A stretch of DNA of 64,000 nucleotides from Corynebacterium sp. HMSC27B11 (GCF_001815985.1 NZ_KV823550.1:118745-182744), one strand, 5' to 3'; counted from the first letter of the stretch, positions 18,045 through 29,480 are shown. Notes: generated by a model not told the origin, from the sequence alone. Numbers and translations are program-made.

Positions 18045-19914
18045 CTGAACGTGGTACCTCCGGTTCTGGGGCTGCCGTCGTCGGTTCCGCCACGTCCTGG
18101 CGCGTCCAGCGGGCACCGCCGAAAAAAATTCCACTATAGGGGTCGAAAGGCCACTGCTCGACGGGCTTGTCGGAGCCCACGAACTCTGGGCTCGCAGCGT
18201 AGTACTGCTCATCGCGCAAGAGTGGCAACAGCACGGACTGGTTCTGCACCAGCGCGTTCACCTGCTCGATAGCTGCGGCGGAATCTTCACCGTCGCGCAC
18301 CTCGGCGATGGCTTCGTCGATTGCCGGGTCGCAGAGGCCCGTGATGTTCGCGCCGAAGGTTCGCTGCGGGGACCCTTCCGCCGGCTCCACCGACGGGGTG
18401 GCCTCCGTCTCGCCAGGTTCTTGTGACGAGCTCGCCTTGTCGGATTCGGTGGCCTTTTCGCTGGTCGCGGAGCTGACGGTCGACTCCTCGGACTTGCTGT
18501 CCTCGCCCGACGTTTTATCCTCGGCAGCCCGTTCCTCAGCCTGACGCAGCGTCTCCGGCTGGACGCAGGAGAACTGGTTGGCCACGTCCGTGGGGGTATC
18601 CGGGGTGCGCCCCCACAGCACCGACGCGTCTACCTCCCCCTCGGGGATCATCTCCTCCAGCAGATTTTCCGCATCCACAGTCAGAGCCTGGGCGTTGATC
18701 CCGTTGCGGCTGAGCTCATCAGCGATCGTGCGGGCGGCGATGGCCGCCTGTTTGTCGTTATTGGGAGCGGCGATGGTGAAGGGGCGCTCGTCGAACAAAG
18801 CCCGGGCCTCGTCCGGCATCTGTTCGGTGGGTCGCTCACCCCATTCCGGAGGGGTGACGTCCCTATTCCCGGAGACGATCTGCGCCACGGTGTCTGGCTT
18901 GATCGCCGCCAAGGCTGCGCGGCGCACAGCCATCTGGTTCATCCGCTCCGAATCGAGATTGAGAGCGAAGTTCAGCTGGACCTTCCGGTCCCGCTGGGTG
19001 CCGCGGACATCCGGCACCTCGCCGAGGGTCAGCGCCGCCAGCCCCGCTGGGTAGGAGGCGTACATCTGCAGCTGCCGGGAACGCAGCATCTGCGCCCCCG
19101 TGTGAACATCCGGGACCGCCCGGAGGACCAGCTTATCCGTGGCGGCAGGGGCTGATCCCCAGTAGCGGTCGTTGCGCTGCAGCTCAATGACACCGCGCCC
19201 AGCGTCTACTGCGTGAACCCGATAAGCTCCGCCCGAGGCCACCGATCGCTCGTTCATCATCGTGGCGAACTGCTGCCCCTCAGCCCGATAGATATGGCTC
19301 GGCAGCAGATGCCGGAACAACTGCCGCCAACCTTCCTGCGGCTCGCTAAAACTCACGCGAACCCTTGAGCCTCCCCCGGAGACCTTGATCCCAGATATTT
19401 TGCTGTATTGGGCAGCATTCTCCGCGATGCGCTGGGTGCGCAGCTCATCCCAGAGGTACTGGAAATCACTGCCAGAGATCGGGGTGCCGTCGGACCACTG
19501 GGCGTGCGGGCGCAGGGTGTAGGTCACCTCGGTCGGCGCCTCAGGGTTATCGGCATCCACCTTGACCAGGAGGTCCTTGTTCATCACCCAGCGGTTGCCG
19601 AAGCGATTGAACGCGGACGGCAGTGTGAGATCAGCGACCGCCATCGTGGATTGGCCCAGGTTTCCGACGATGTGCGGGTTCAGGTTGCCGTCGAATTCAT
19701 TGACGCCAATGTTGATCTCCCGCAGCTTCGAATCCGGAGTGTCTTCGTTCTTTTCCTCGCTAGGCTCCTTGGCCTTGGGCTTGGCCGGCTCCTCCACGGT
19801 GGGGGCATCGCCGGGGCGGGCCTGGCAGCCTGCCAGCACGAGGCTGAGCGCCACCGGGGTGGCCACGAGGGCAGCAAAAAAGCGCTGACGGGGTTGCCTC
19901 TGAGTAACTGCCAA
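18037..19914 (-). CDS. lpqW: LpqW-like lipoprotein (solute-binding protein family 5 fold)
   Basis: A ~625-residue exported lipoprotein. The signal region FFAALVATPVALSLVLAGC has a lipobox LAGC at about residue 31, and the rest has the family 5 oligopeptide-binding protein fold (YTLRPHAQWSDGTPISGSDFQYLWDEL). In mycobacteria and C. glutamicum the homologue LpqW regulates phosphatidylinositol mannoside/lipomannan synthesis and is not a transport component; no ABC transporter genes are nearby, which agrees. An unusual Ser/Glu/Thr-rich insert of ~70 residues (around EDSKSEESTVSSATSEKATE) interrupts the C-terminal lobe. TTG 19914 is favoured because GGAGG lies 6 nt upstream. The order typA-lpqW-mshB matches mycobacteria. 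Confidence 0.85.
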   Translation of the reverse strand: MAVTQRQPRQRFFAALVATPVALSLVLAGCQARPGDAPTVEEPAKPKAKEPSEEKNEDTPDSKLREINIGVNEFDGNLNPHIVGNLGQSTMAVADLTLPSAFNRFGNRWVMNKDLLVKVDADNPEAPTEVTYTLRPHAQWSDGTPISGSDFQYLWDELRTQRIAENAAQYSKISGIKVSGGGSRVRVSFSEPQEGWRQLFRHLLPSHIYRAEGQQFATMMNERSVASGGAYRVHAVDAGRGVIELQRNDRYWGSAPAATDKLVLRAVPDVHTGAQMLRSRQLQMYASYPAGLAALTLGEVPDVRGTQRDRKVQLNFALNLDSERMNQMAVRRAALAAIKPDTVAQIVSGNRDVTPPEWGERPTEQMPDEARALFDERPFTIAAPNNDKQAAIAARTIADELSRNGINAQALTVDAENLLEEMIPEGEVDASVLWGRTPDTPTDVANQFSCVQPETLRQAEERAAEDKTSGEDSKSEESTVSSATSEKATESDKASSSQEPGETEATPSVEPAEGSPQRTFGANITGLCDPAIDEAIAEVRDGEDSAAAIEQVNALVQNQSVLLPLLRDEQYYAASPEFVGSDKPVEQWPFDPYSGIFFGGARWTRQDVAEPTTAAPEPEVPRSDD

Positions 19915-19988
19915 GACCAACCTCCGTCAGCGCCACTGCGCTCTATCACGCCCGTGCGGGTGGCTCCCCGCCGCGGGCGAAGAGCACA

Positions 19989-21899
<1,911 letters not shown>

Positions 21900-22253
21900 T
21901 AGTTCAACGCTTCCTTAAAAATATTGACTATGAGCGATTGGCTATTCCTACGGTGCCAATGTTAGCGCCGCGGTTGACTCCACTATTTTTCCACATGCCT
22001 CGAAGTTTTTCTGCATGCGTTATCCCGCCCTGCGCTCGCCACCCCTGTGCACTCCCCCGCTTCCGGGGTCAGGTGGCGGCCAGAAAAGTTTTATCGTTTT
22101 CCCCAACTTTTCACGCCGTGCTGATATTGTGAACCAAACCAAACAACAAGCGTGCAAGCGCTGACTGCCCGTCGCCCGTAGAGCGGTGATGAGCAGCACC
22201 AGGTTTGCCGGCCCGAAATAATCCACAACCAGCACTGGAAGGCACCACCCGGA
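21900..22253. other. Divergent intergenic region between typA and the secreted-protein gene
   Basis: These 354 bp hold no credible gene. They should contain the promoters of both flanking genes. An inverted repeat AAAAGTT (22084-22090) / AACTTTT (22105-22111) lies in an AT-rich patch and could be an operator, but I cannot match it to a known regulator. Confidence 0.5.
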
Positions 22254-22961
22254 ATGAACGTCAAGGCCACCTCTTCTCGCAAGCGCACGTGGGGCCGCCG
22301 CGCCGCCACGACCTTTGCCGCGATGGCGCTCAGCGCCACGGCTGTCATCAGTCCAGCGCAGGCAGCCCCTGTCGGCTCTCTCGATCACCTCGGCCGTCCG
22401 GCACCGCACGTGCTGAACCAGATCGAGCAGTTCGCGAACACCCCTGGCCTGCCGGATAAGGCCAAGTCCGCCCTGGAGTCGGTGGTCGGCTTCTTCCGCG
22501 GCGATGGGGACAAGGACCCAGGTGTCTACCTGCCGAAGGGCGGCCCGGCATTCACCCAGTTCGCCTTCCCGACGGTGTCCATGAAGTGCATCGATGGCAA
22601 GAACAAGGCCGTCGGTACCGCCATGGCTGTTCCGGGCCCGGCACCGCTGCCGCTGCCTGGTGTGGCGGCGGGCGAGGTGAACTTCGTCTTCACCGCACTG
22701 GGCACGGGCCCAGCGGCCAAGAAGCAGGCCATCCCGATGCGTGTCCACTGGGTGAACATCAACAACGGCCGCACTGGCACCACCGTGCTGGGTAACAACG
22801 GCATCAACCCGAAGGGACCGGGCACCGTCAACGGCGCCGCAAAGACCGGCCCGGGCACCGTCCTCGCCCTGCTTGAGGGCGGCGTGACCACGGTGGAAGA
22901 GAACTCCGGCCCGTCCAACTGTGGTTTCAGCCCGACCGTGGCAATGATCAACGTCCGCTAA
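22254..22961 (+). CDS. Secreted protein of unknown function
   Basis: A 235-residue protein with a Tat- or Sec-type signal: basic start with RKRTWGRRAATTF, a hydrophobic core, and probable cleavage after PAQA (about residue 38). The twin arginine (GRRAATTF) makes Tat possible. The mature part has two cysteines (SMKCIDGK and SNCGF) likely forming a disulfide, and Gly/Pro-rich loops. Similar Ala/Pro-rich secreted proteins occur near typA in mycobacteria (Rv1157c/Rv1158c region), but I cannot confirm homology. It is monocistronic and divergent from typA. Confidence 0.75.
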   Translation: MNVKATSSRKRTWGRRAATTFAAMALSATAVISPAQAAPVGSLDHLGRPAPHVLNQIEQFANTPGLPDKAKSALESVVGFFRGDGDKDPGVYLPKGGPAFTQFAFPTVSMKCIDGKNKAVGTAMAVPGPAPLPLPGVAAGEVNFVFTALGTGPAAKKQAIPMRVHWVNINNGRTGTTVLGNNGINPKGPGTVNGAAKTGPGTVLALLEGGVTTVEENSGPSNCGFSPTVAMINVR

Positions 22962-22993
22962 AACAGCCGCGATGACCATCGCCGGCTAGCACA

Positions 22994-23022
22994 GCGCCCG
23001 TGGCCCCAAGGGCCACGGGCGC
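22994..23022. terminator. Hairpin terminator between convergent genes
   Basis: The inverted repeat gcgcccgtggcc / ggccacgggcgc with a short loop lies between the secreted-protein gene and the SulP gene. It lacks a T tract, so efficiency is uncertain. Confidence 0.6.
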
Positions 23023-23040
23023 ACATGCTTGCGGACACAG

Positions 23041-24282
23041 CTAAGCGGCCTTGCCCCCGCTTTCCGTGGGGGCGATCTTTTTGAGCGCTACGCCCACCGC
23101 AGCGCCCAAGACCACACCGACCGCGAGGTTATTGGTGGCCAGAGTCGCGGTGAAGACGCACATCATCACCAGCGAGTGCTGCCAAGGCAACCGCAACAGC
23201 CCCTTGGGGCTCACGGTGTACCAAGAGATCGTCTTCAGAGAGACGATGACCATGATCGCAGCCAGCGCCGCCATCGGGATGGCAGAGACGACCTGGTGCA
23301 GCGAAAGGATGAACAGCAGCAAGAACCCACCCGCAGCGATCGAGGAGAAGCGGGTGCGGGCGTGGGATTCCTCAACATTGACCATCGTCTGGCCGATCAT
23401 GCCGCAGCCACCCGTTCCGGCCAGCGCGCCAGCGGCAATATTGGCCACGCCTTGGCCCCAGCATTCGCGGGTCTTGTTAGAGGAAGTCATGGTCATACCG
23501 TCCACCAGCTGGCCCGTCATCACCGACTCCACCAGCCCGACGGCAGCGAAGCCCAGCGCGTAAGGCAGCACGAGGAAGAAGGTCTCCCAGGTCCACGGGA
23601 CATCTGGCATGCGCACCTCGGGCAAGCCGCCGGTGAGCCCACCCATGTCCCCCACATCAGGCACCCGCCAGCTGAGGATCACAACCATCAAGGTCAGGAT
23701 CGCGATGGCAATCAGGGGCGCGGGGATCGCGGCAGTGATCTTCGGGAAGATCAGAAGGGCCGCGATACCAATCGCGAAGAGCACCCACACCGGCCAATCG
23801 GCGCCGATGATGTGCTCCAGCTGGGCGGTGAGGATCATGATGCCCAGAGCATTGACGAATCCGGCCATCACCTCAGGAGTGATAAAGCGCTGCAGTTTGG
23901 CCACACCCAGCAGTCCGAAGATCACCTGAATGATGCCGGCCAGCACGACCGTCACGATGAGGTAATCCGTCCCGTGGCTGGCCACCAAGGGTGCGATGAC
24001 CAGGGCGGTGGCACCGGCAGCGCCGGTGATCATCGCCGGCCGCCCACCCGTGAACGCAATGACGAAGCACAACACAACCGTGGAAAACAGCCCCACCGCG
24101 GGGCTCACTCCGGCGAGGATCGCGAAGCTGATGACCTCCGGGATCAGGGCGAAGGAGGTAGCCAGCCCGGCCAAAACCTCCGTGCGGAATCTTTGTCGAC
24201 TGCTGAATGCTTCGCGGAAGGAGCCCACCACCGACTGGTACGGAGGCCCCTGGGGAACGGTACGTGGCATGCGCTTAAGCAT
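23041..24282 (-). CDS. SulP-family anion transporter without STAS domain
   Basis: A ~413-residue membrane protein with the SLC26/SulP core: LAGLATSFALIPEVISFAILAGVSPAVGLF near the N-terminus, and ANIAAGALAGTGGCGMIGQTMVNVEE resembling the family's conserved loop. The cytoplasmic STAS domain present in most SulP proteins is absent; the protein ends shortly after the last helix (AVGVALKKIAPTES). Possible substrates are sulfate or bicarbonate; sequence does not decide. The start may be ATG 24282 or 24270. It is monocistronic. Confidence 0.88.
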   Translation of the reverse strand: MLKRMPRTVPQGPPYQSVVGSFREAFSSRQRFRTEVLAGLATSFALIPEVISFAILAGVSPAVGLFSTVVLCFVIAFTGGRPAMITGAAGATALVIAPLVASHGTDYLIVTVVLAGIIQVIFGLLGVAKLQRFITPEVMAGFVNALGIMILTAQLEHIIGADWPVWVLFAIGIAALLIFPKITAAIPAPLIAIAILTLMVVILSWRVPDVGDMGGLTGGLPEVRMPDVPWTWETFFLVLPYALGFAAVGLVESVMTGQLVDGMTMTSSNKTRECWGQGVANIAAGALAGTGGCGMIGQTMVNVEESHARTRFSSIAAGGFLLLFILSLHQVVSAIPMAALAAIMVIVSLKTISWYTVSPKGLLRLPWQHSLVMMCVFTATLATNNLAVGVVLGAAVGVALKKIAPTESGGKAA

Positions 24283-24452
24283 AACGGGCTGCAAAGCAGG
24301 TCCCCACCGCCGGGGTGCAGCCCTAGCCCGGAGGTTCATGCTGTCCGCCCCAAGCGCAAACGCTCAGCTCTTGCCACGCGCAACAGAAAAATCCGCCCCG
24401 GGCGCTGTATTGCGCTCCGGGGCGGATCAGTGGGCTGCCGCCTGTTACGGTG

Positions 24453-25622
24453 TTAGCCCAGAATCTGGCGCCCCATCACCATGCGGCAGATCTGGTTGGT
24501 GCCTTCGTAGATCTGGGTGATCTTGGCGTCACGCATCATGCGCTCCACCGGGAAGTCACGAGTGAAGCCGTAACCACCGAGCAGCTGAACCGCGTCGACG
24601 GTGACCTCCATCGCGACGTCGGAGGCGAAGGCCTTGGAACCGGCGGCCATCAGACCCAGGCGCTCCCCACCCTCGGCGACCCCGCGCTCCGCGTTGGACG
24701 CTGCGGTGTAGATCATCAGCCGGGCAGCATCGATCTTCATCTTCATATCGGCGAGCATGAACTGGGTGTTCTGGAAGTCCGCGATGGCCTTCCCGAACTG
24801 CTTGCGCTCCTTGACATATGCCACGGCCTGGTCGAACGCGCCCTGGGCGATGCCGAGAGCCTGCGCGCCAATGGTCGGCCGGGTGTGGTCCAGGGTTTGC
24901 AGGGCGGTCTTGAAGCCCGTGCCTTCCTCGCCGATCATGCGGGAAGCCGGCACGCGGCAGTCCTCGAAGTACAGCTCTGCGGTCGGGGAACCCTTGATGC
25001 CGAGCTTGTGCTCCAGGCCACCGACGCGGAATCCCGGGTCGTCCTTGTGAACCATGAACGCGGAGATGCCCCGGGCCCCTGCCTCCGGGTCGGTGACAGC
25101 CATGACGGTGTACCAGGAGGAACGCCCACCGTTGGTGATGAAGCACTTGGAGCCGTTAATGACCCACTCATCGCCCTCGCGCACCGCGCGGGTCTTCATC
25201 GCGCCAGCATCGGAGCCGGCCTCGCGCTCGGTCAGCGCGTAGGAGGCGAGCTCACCGTTGGCGATATCCGGGAGCACTTCCTGCTTCAGCTCGTCGGAGC
25301 CGTTGAGGATCAGCCCCATGGTGCCGAGCTTGTTCACGGCCGGGATGAGGGAGGACGAGCCACAGACGCGGGCGACCTCCTCGATCACAATGACGGCCGC
25401 GAGGGAGTCCGCGCCCTGACCACCGCAGTCCTCCGGGACGTGGATCGCATTGAACCCGGATTCGTTCAGCGCCTTGAGGGCCTCCTCCGGGAAACGCTCA
25501 TTTTCATCGACGTCCTGCGCGTACGGGGCGATGTCGCGCTCCGCGAGGCCGCGGATGGCTTCGCGCAGCTCCTGGTACTCCTCAGGGAGCTTGAATGGTT
25601 CGAAGTCCGGGTTGAATCCCAT
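24453..25622 (-). CDS. Acyl-CoA dehydrogenase
   Basis: A 389-residue FAD flavoprotein of the short/branched-chain acyl-CoA dehydrogenase type. Signatures: YALTEREAGSDAGAMKTRA (FAD/substrate loop) and the C-terminal QLLGGYGFTRDFPVERMMRDAKITQIYEGTNQICRMVMGRQILG. The catalytic base position in YEGTNQI is Glu, as in short-chain enzymes. ATG 25622 has a strong GGAGGT ribosome site. It catalyses the first oxidation step of fatty- or branched-acid degradation and donates electrons to ETF. It stands alone, with a palindrome in its promoter region. Confidence 0.93.
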   Translation of the reverse strand: MGFNPDFEPFKLPEEYQELREAIRGLAERDIAPYAQDVDENERFPEEALKALNESGFNAIHVPEDCGGQGADSLAAVIVIEEVARVCGSSSLIPAVNKLGTMGLILNGSDELKQEVLPDIANGELASYALTEREAGSDAGAMKTRAVREGDEWVINGSKCFITNGGRSSWYTVMAVTDPEAGARGISAFMVHKDDPGFRVGGLEHKLGIKGSPTAELYFEDCRVPASRMIGEEGTGFKTALQTLDHTRPTIGAQALGIAQGAFDQAVAYVKERKQFGKAIADFQNTQFMLADMKMKIDAARLMIYTAASNAERGVAEGGERLGLMAAGSKAFASDVAMEVTVDAVQLLGGYGFTRDFPVERMMRDAKITQIYEGTNQICRMVMGRQILG

Positions 25623-25653
25623 AGGTGACCTCCACAAATTGCATTTAGGAATT

Positions 25654-25677
25654 GTGTTCTAGATAACTATCTGACAC
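25654..25677. promoter_or_regulatory. Palindromic operator candidate upstream of the acyl-CoA dehydrogenase gene
   Basis: An imperfect palindrome with outer arms GTGT/ACAC and inner arms AGATA/TATCT lies 32-55 bp before the dehydrogenase start. Its position and symmetry suit a TetR-type repressor, as is common for acyl-CoA dehydrogenase genes; no regulator gene is adjacent. Confidence 0.45.
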
Positions 25678-25778
25678 TGTAGCGCGCCACGGGACACCGG
25701 GGCAGCATTGTCACGATTTCACAACTTTTTAGCCCTTCCGGTTCTCGGTTTTTCCGCAGCTCAGTTACCCTAAAATTC

Positions 25779-26525
25779 ATGATTCAGTCCCAGCCATATA
25801 GCGACGCCACCCCAGCATCCCAGCCAGGTAATGAGGGCACCGCCCCTGCGAATCCTGCCGTGTTGCCGGGCGCAGCCACCTCCGCTCGCGCAGACAAGCA
25901 CGCTTCCCGGTGGGCCCAGCGCGCCGCTGCGGGGCTGGGCGCCGCAGCACTAGCACTGACCGCTGCCTGCAGCTGGGGCTCCGACAACCCCGAGGACGCC
26001 GAGCCGCAGTCGCTGTCCTCGCAGACGGATCGCGAATCCACCACCACTGCTGACTCCGATTCCACTGGCTTGGCAGCCGCGGAAGACGAGCGCAAGCGCG
26101 ATGGCCTGTGCATCACCCCTAACCTGAAGATCGACGCGGACAACATGCAGGGCGCGGCTGGCAGCACCCTGCTGGACGTCGTATTTACGAACACTGGCGA
26201 CGAGGAGTGCTCGCTCGAGGGCTACCCCGGGGTCAGCCTCGTGACCGATAACAACGGCACGCAGCTCGGCGCCAGCGCCGATCGCGAGGAGTCCGGCGAT
26301 TCCGACAAGGTGACCCTCCAGCCGGGAGACCGCGCAACCGCCTCCGTCCGCATCACGAAGGTCGGGGCGCTGGACCCTGAGGAGTGCAGCCCGAAGGCCG
26401 CCGACGGGATCCGCGTCTACCCGCCGGAGGAGACTCGCTCCGCCTATATCGAGCTCAAGGGGCTCGAGGGCTGCACCGGGAAGGATAAGTACATGTCCGT
26501 GCAGCCAGTGCGCGCAGCCCAGTAG
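25779..26525 (+). CDS. DUF4232 lipoprotein
   Basis: A 248-residue exported protein. A long N-terminal region (~50 residues) precedes the hydrophobic stretch AAAGLGAAALALTAACSWG, whose TAAC may act as a lipobox, although its distance from the start is unusual. After a Ser/Asp/Glu-rich linker comes the DUF4232 domain: LLDVVFTNTGDEECSLEGYPGVSLVTDNNG and a second cysteine pair (PEECSP, LEGCTGK). Function is unknown. A TACCCT hexamer ends 7 nt before the ATG, consistent with a leaderless transcript. The large membrane-protein gene follows after 19 bp and is likely cotranscribed. Confidence 0.85.
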   Translation: MIQSQPYSDATPASQPGNEGTAPANPAVLPGAATSARADKHASRWAQRAAAGLGAAALALTAACSWGSDNPEDAEPQSLSSQTDRESTTTADSDSTGLAAAEDERKRDGLCITPNLKIDADNMQGAAGSTLLDVVFTNTGDEECSLEGYPGVSLVTDNNGTQLGASADREESGDSDKVTLQPGDRATASVRITKVGALDPEECSPKAADGIRVYPPEETRSAYIELKGLEGCTGKDKYMSVQPVRAAQ

Positions 26526-26544
26526 CAGCTGACCAGGGGGTTCC

Positions 26545-28473
26545 ATGGGCGCAGCGAGGTCAGTGCGGTTCGCCACTTTCGCCATCATTCTCGCCGCCAC
26601 CGCGCTCAGCGCATATCGGGTGGCTGGCCGCACCCTGTACTGGGATGACTTCCTGATCCCCGCCACCTACGGCGCCCCGGAGCAGCTCTCGTTCACGGGA
26701 CTCTTCCTCTCCCACGACGGGCACCTCATGCCCGGCGCGATCGCCCTCCAACTAGCGGTCGACCGCATCGCCGCCCTGGAATGGTGGCTGTCGGCCACGC
26801 TGATCGTGGTCGGCACCTTTGTGTCTGCTGTGCTGTGGGCTGCCAGTGGGGTCGCTCGAGGTCGCCCGTTGGTGCTCGCCCTGCTGTGTTTCTCCCCATT
26901 CCTGGGGGCTGCGCTGGGCTGGTGGTCGGCGGCCATCAACGCGCTGGCCTGGCAAATCACCTGCGCTGTGGCGCTGTTGCTGCTGCGCCGAACGAGGCCG
27001 TCTTCTCGCGCTCGGCTTGCAGTGCGCGGTGCTGCGGTGGCTGTCACAGTCTTCGTCGGGTTGCTGTTCACGGAAAAGGCGCTCTCCATCCTCCCCCTGC
27101 TCACCGCATTGGCGCTGTTCTTCCCGTCCTTCCTCTATCCCTGGTGTCAGGACGTCGCGTCGCGACGCATGCGGGTCCTCACCCTTGCGCCTGGGTGGTT
27201 GGTCACCGCCGCGTGGGCGGTGCTCTATGTTGCGGTGACGCGGACTGCGCCGTCCAACGGGGAGGCGTCGGGGTCCGTGGTGTGGGGCGCGGTACCGCGG
27301 GCGCTGCGGGACGCAGTTCTCCCCGGGGTTCTCGGTGGGCCGTGGAGCTTTGAGCGTTGGGCGCCTGGTGGCAGCTTCGCCTCCCCCTCGGCTGCAGTGG
27401 GCTGGCTCGCTGCGGTCGGGGCCATCGTACTCGTGGCGGTGTGGCTTTTCCGGCATGGCCAGGGGCCCGTTGGCACTCGGCTGCGGGCCGGCGGGCTGGT
27501 ACTCTCCTTGAGTTACCTGGCGCTGGTTTTCCTCGCCCTAGCCCTGGCCCGCTCTGGCGCCAACACGGCGGACGTGATCACCGCCTCGCTGCATTATTAC
27601 GCCGATGCCTTCACCGCGGCCGTCCTGTTGTGCACCGCGGCTGCCGTGCAGGCGGAGGCCCGAGCGCTCCCCGACCATCGGATCGCTGGTCACGCGGCGG
27701 CAGCTGATGGTGACCCGCGGACAAGCACCACGCGCCGTCATGGCACCAAGGGCAAGTCCCAGGCTCCGCATGCCCGCACTATCGTGCAGGCCGTCCTCGT
27801 CGTGGGATTCATCGCCTCCTCCACCGCCACGACCGTCAGCTACCTGGATAGCTGGCATGACGATGAGACCGCCGAGTGGCTGCGCACCGTCAAGTCCAGC
27901 CTGCGGGCCGCGCCCGCCCCGCTTCTGCCGCAACCCGTCCCGGCCATGATCGCGAACCGCTACGACGGCCCGCGGGTCGACATCGGCGAGGTCGCCCGCT
28001 CCCTGCCTGATTGGCCCGGCGTATCAGCCGGGACGCCACGCCCCATGTTCCTTAACGACGAGGGGAAGCTGGTGGCCGCGGACGTCCTGAAACTCGCGGT
28101 CAACGAGCAGCCAGACGGCAAGAAATGCGGACAGCGGATCCCCCTCAACGAACCGACGCTGGTCAAGCTCAGCGCGCCGCTGAAGTTCGGCGAGTGGACC
28201 TGGGTGCTGAACACCACGGCGAGCACCCCCGTCACGCTGCGCATCCTGACCCCCAATGGGCTCGAAAGCTACGAGGATTCCCTGGCCCGCGCGCACCGGG
28301 TCGCGGTCCCCGCCGAACTGAACCAGCAACACGTGCGGGTCTCCGGGGGCGGGAACACGATCGAGGTTCTGGCGGCCCCACAGCAGCGCTCCACCCCCGC
28401 GAACGGTAACTATGTGTGCCTGGGAGCAGGCGCGATCGGTCCGCTCCTCCCCAAGGAGCGCTCGCCCCACTAA
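26545..28473 (+). CDS. Large polytopic membrane protein, possibly GT-C-like
   Basis: A 642-residue protein with ~10 predicted helices in the first ~440 residues and a ~200-residue extracytoplasmic C-terminal domain. The first loop contains RTLYWDDFLIPATYG, an Asp-Asp pair after helix 1 like the catalytic acidic loop of GT-C glycosyltransferases; this supports a polyprenyl-phosphate-sugar-dependent transferase but is not proof. The C-terminal domain has no recognised family. It is translated from ATG 26545 with a GGGGG-type ribosome site, just after the DUF4232 lipoprotein gene. Confidence 0.75.
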   Translation: MGAARSVRFATFAIILAATALSAYRVAGRTLYWDDFLIPATYGAPEQLSFTGLFLSHDGHLMPGAIALQLAVDRIAALEWWLSATLIVVGTFVSAVLWAASGVARGRPLVLALLCFSPFLGAALGWWSAAINALAWQITCAVALLLLRRTRPSSRARLAVRGAAVAVTVFVGLLFTEKALSILPLLTALALFFPSFLYPWCQDVASRRMRVLTLAPGWLVTAAWAVLYVAVTRTAPSNGEASGSVVWGAVPRALRDAVLPGVLGGPWSFERWAPGGSFASPSAAVGWLAAVGAIVLVAVWLFRHGQGPVGTRLRAGGLVLSLSYLALVFLALALARSGANTADVITASLHYYADAFTAAVLLCTAAAVQAEARALPDHRIAGHAAAADGDPRTSTTRRHGTKGKSQAPHARTIVQAVLVVGFIASSTATTVSYLDSWHDDETAEWLRTVKSSLRAAPAPLLPQPVPAMIANRYDGPRVDIGEVARSLPDWPGVSAGTPRPMFLNDEGKLVAADVLKLAVNEQPDGKKCGQRIPLNEPTLVKLSAPLKFGEWTWVLNTTASTPVTLRILTPNGLESYEDSLARAHRVAVPAELNQQHVRVSGGGNTIEVLAAPQQRSTPANGNYVCLGAGAIGPLLPKERSPH

Positions 28474-28546
28474 ACTTGAGCCTTCTTGGCAACCCGGGCG
28501 AGCGCGACTGTGCCCCGCCTCAGAACCGAAAGGCTACAACCAGACT

Positions 28547-29473
28547 ATGGCAGGTGGACTCGCCGCCCTCTTGGATGACGTTGCGCTGATCGCGAAGAAG
28601 GCCGCGGCCACGGTGGATGACGTCGCTGCGGCCGCCGGACGCACGAGCGCGAAGGCCGCGGGAGTGGTGGTCGACGACGCCGCGGTGACCCCAAAGTTCG
28701 TCCAGGGCGTGACCCCTGCCCGCGAGCTGCCGATCATCTTCCGCATCGGGCGGGGCTCACTGTTCAACAAGCTCGTGATCATCCTGCCGCTGGCGCTGCT
28801 GCTGAGCTGGCTCGCCCCGTGGGCGCTGATGCCCCTGTTGATGGTGGGCGGGTTCTATCTCTCCTTCGAGGGGGCGGAGAAGGTCGCCGAGAAGCTCGGA
28901 ATCGTCGCCCATCACGACGCCGAGAGCGAAGAGGTCGTCGAGGAGGACGCGCTGGTAAAGCAGGCGATCCTCACGGACTTCATCCTCTCGGCGGAGATCA
29001 TGGTCATCTCGCTGAACGAGGTGGCCACCGAACCCTTCTTCAACCGCACCCTCATCCTCATCATCGTCGCCCTAGCGATCACGCTCGGTGTCTACGGCTT
29101 CGTGGGCCTGCTGGTGAAAATCGACGATATCGGGCTGCGGCTCATCGCCACCGACAAACCCACGGCCGCCCGCTTCGGCCGGGGCCTGGTCACGGCGATG
29201 CCGAAGATACTGAACACCATCGCGGTGATCGGCACCTTCGCGATGCTCTGGGTGGGCGGGCACATCCTGCTCTCCGGCTTCGACGAGCTCGGCTGGCATT
29301 GGCCACACGAGGTCGCCGCAGCTGCGAGCGGTGCCGTCGAATCCTGGGGAGGTTTCGCCTCCTGGACCGCGGAAACCCTGTGTAGCCTCGGGTTTGGGCT
29401 CGTCGCCGGGTTCATCGTGCTTGGCATCGTCGCTGTGTGCAAGGCGATCGCGACGTCGATAAAGAAGAAGTAG
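28547..29473 (+). CDS. DUF808 family inner-membrane protein
   Basis: A 308-residue membrane protein matching the DUF808/YedI family: the start MAGGLAALLDDVALIAKKAAATVDDVAAAAGRT is characteristic, then PIIFRIGRGSLFNKLVIILPLALLLSW and later helices (about five or six). ATG 28547 is chosen because the family signature begins there; the open frame is longer upstream. Function is unknown in all members. The patatin gene starts 8 bp after its stop, so the two form an operon. Confidence 0.9.
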   Translation: MAGGLAALLDDVALIAKKAAATVDDVAAAAGRTSAKAAGVVVDDAAVTPKFVQGVTPARELPIIFRIGRGSLFNKLVIILPLALLLSWLAPWALMPLLMVGGFYLSFEGAEKVAEKLGIVAHHDAESEEVVEEDALVKQAILTDFILSAEIMVISLNEVATEPFFNRTLILIIVALAITLGVYGFVGLLVKIDDIGLRLIATDKPTAARFGRGLVTAMPKILNTIAVIGTFAMLWVGGHILLSGFDELGWHWPHEVAAAASGAVESWGGFASWTAETLCSLGFGLVAGFIVLGIVAVCKAIATSIKKK

Positions 29474-29480
29474 GGAAAAC

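Noticed and set aside
23029..24456. 475-aa open frame on the plus strand
   Set aside because: Antisense to the SulP gene; composition dominated by His, Gln, Arg and Asp, with no domain.
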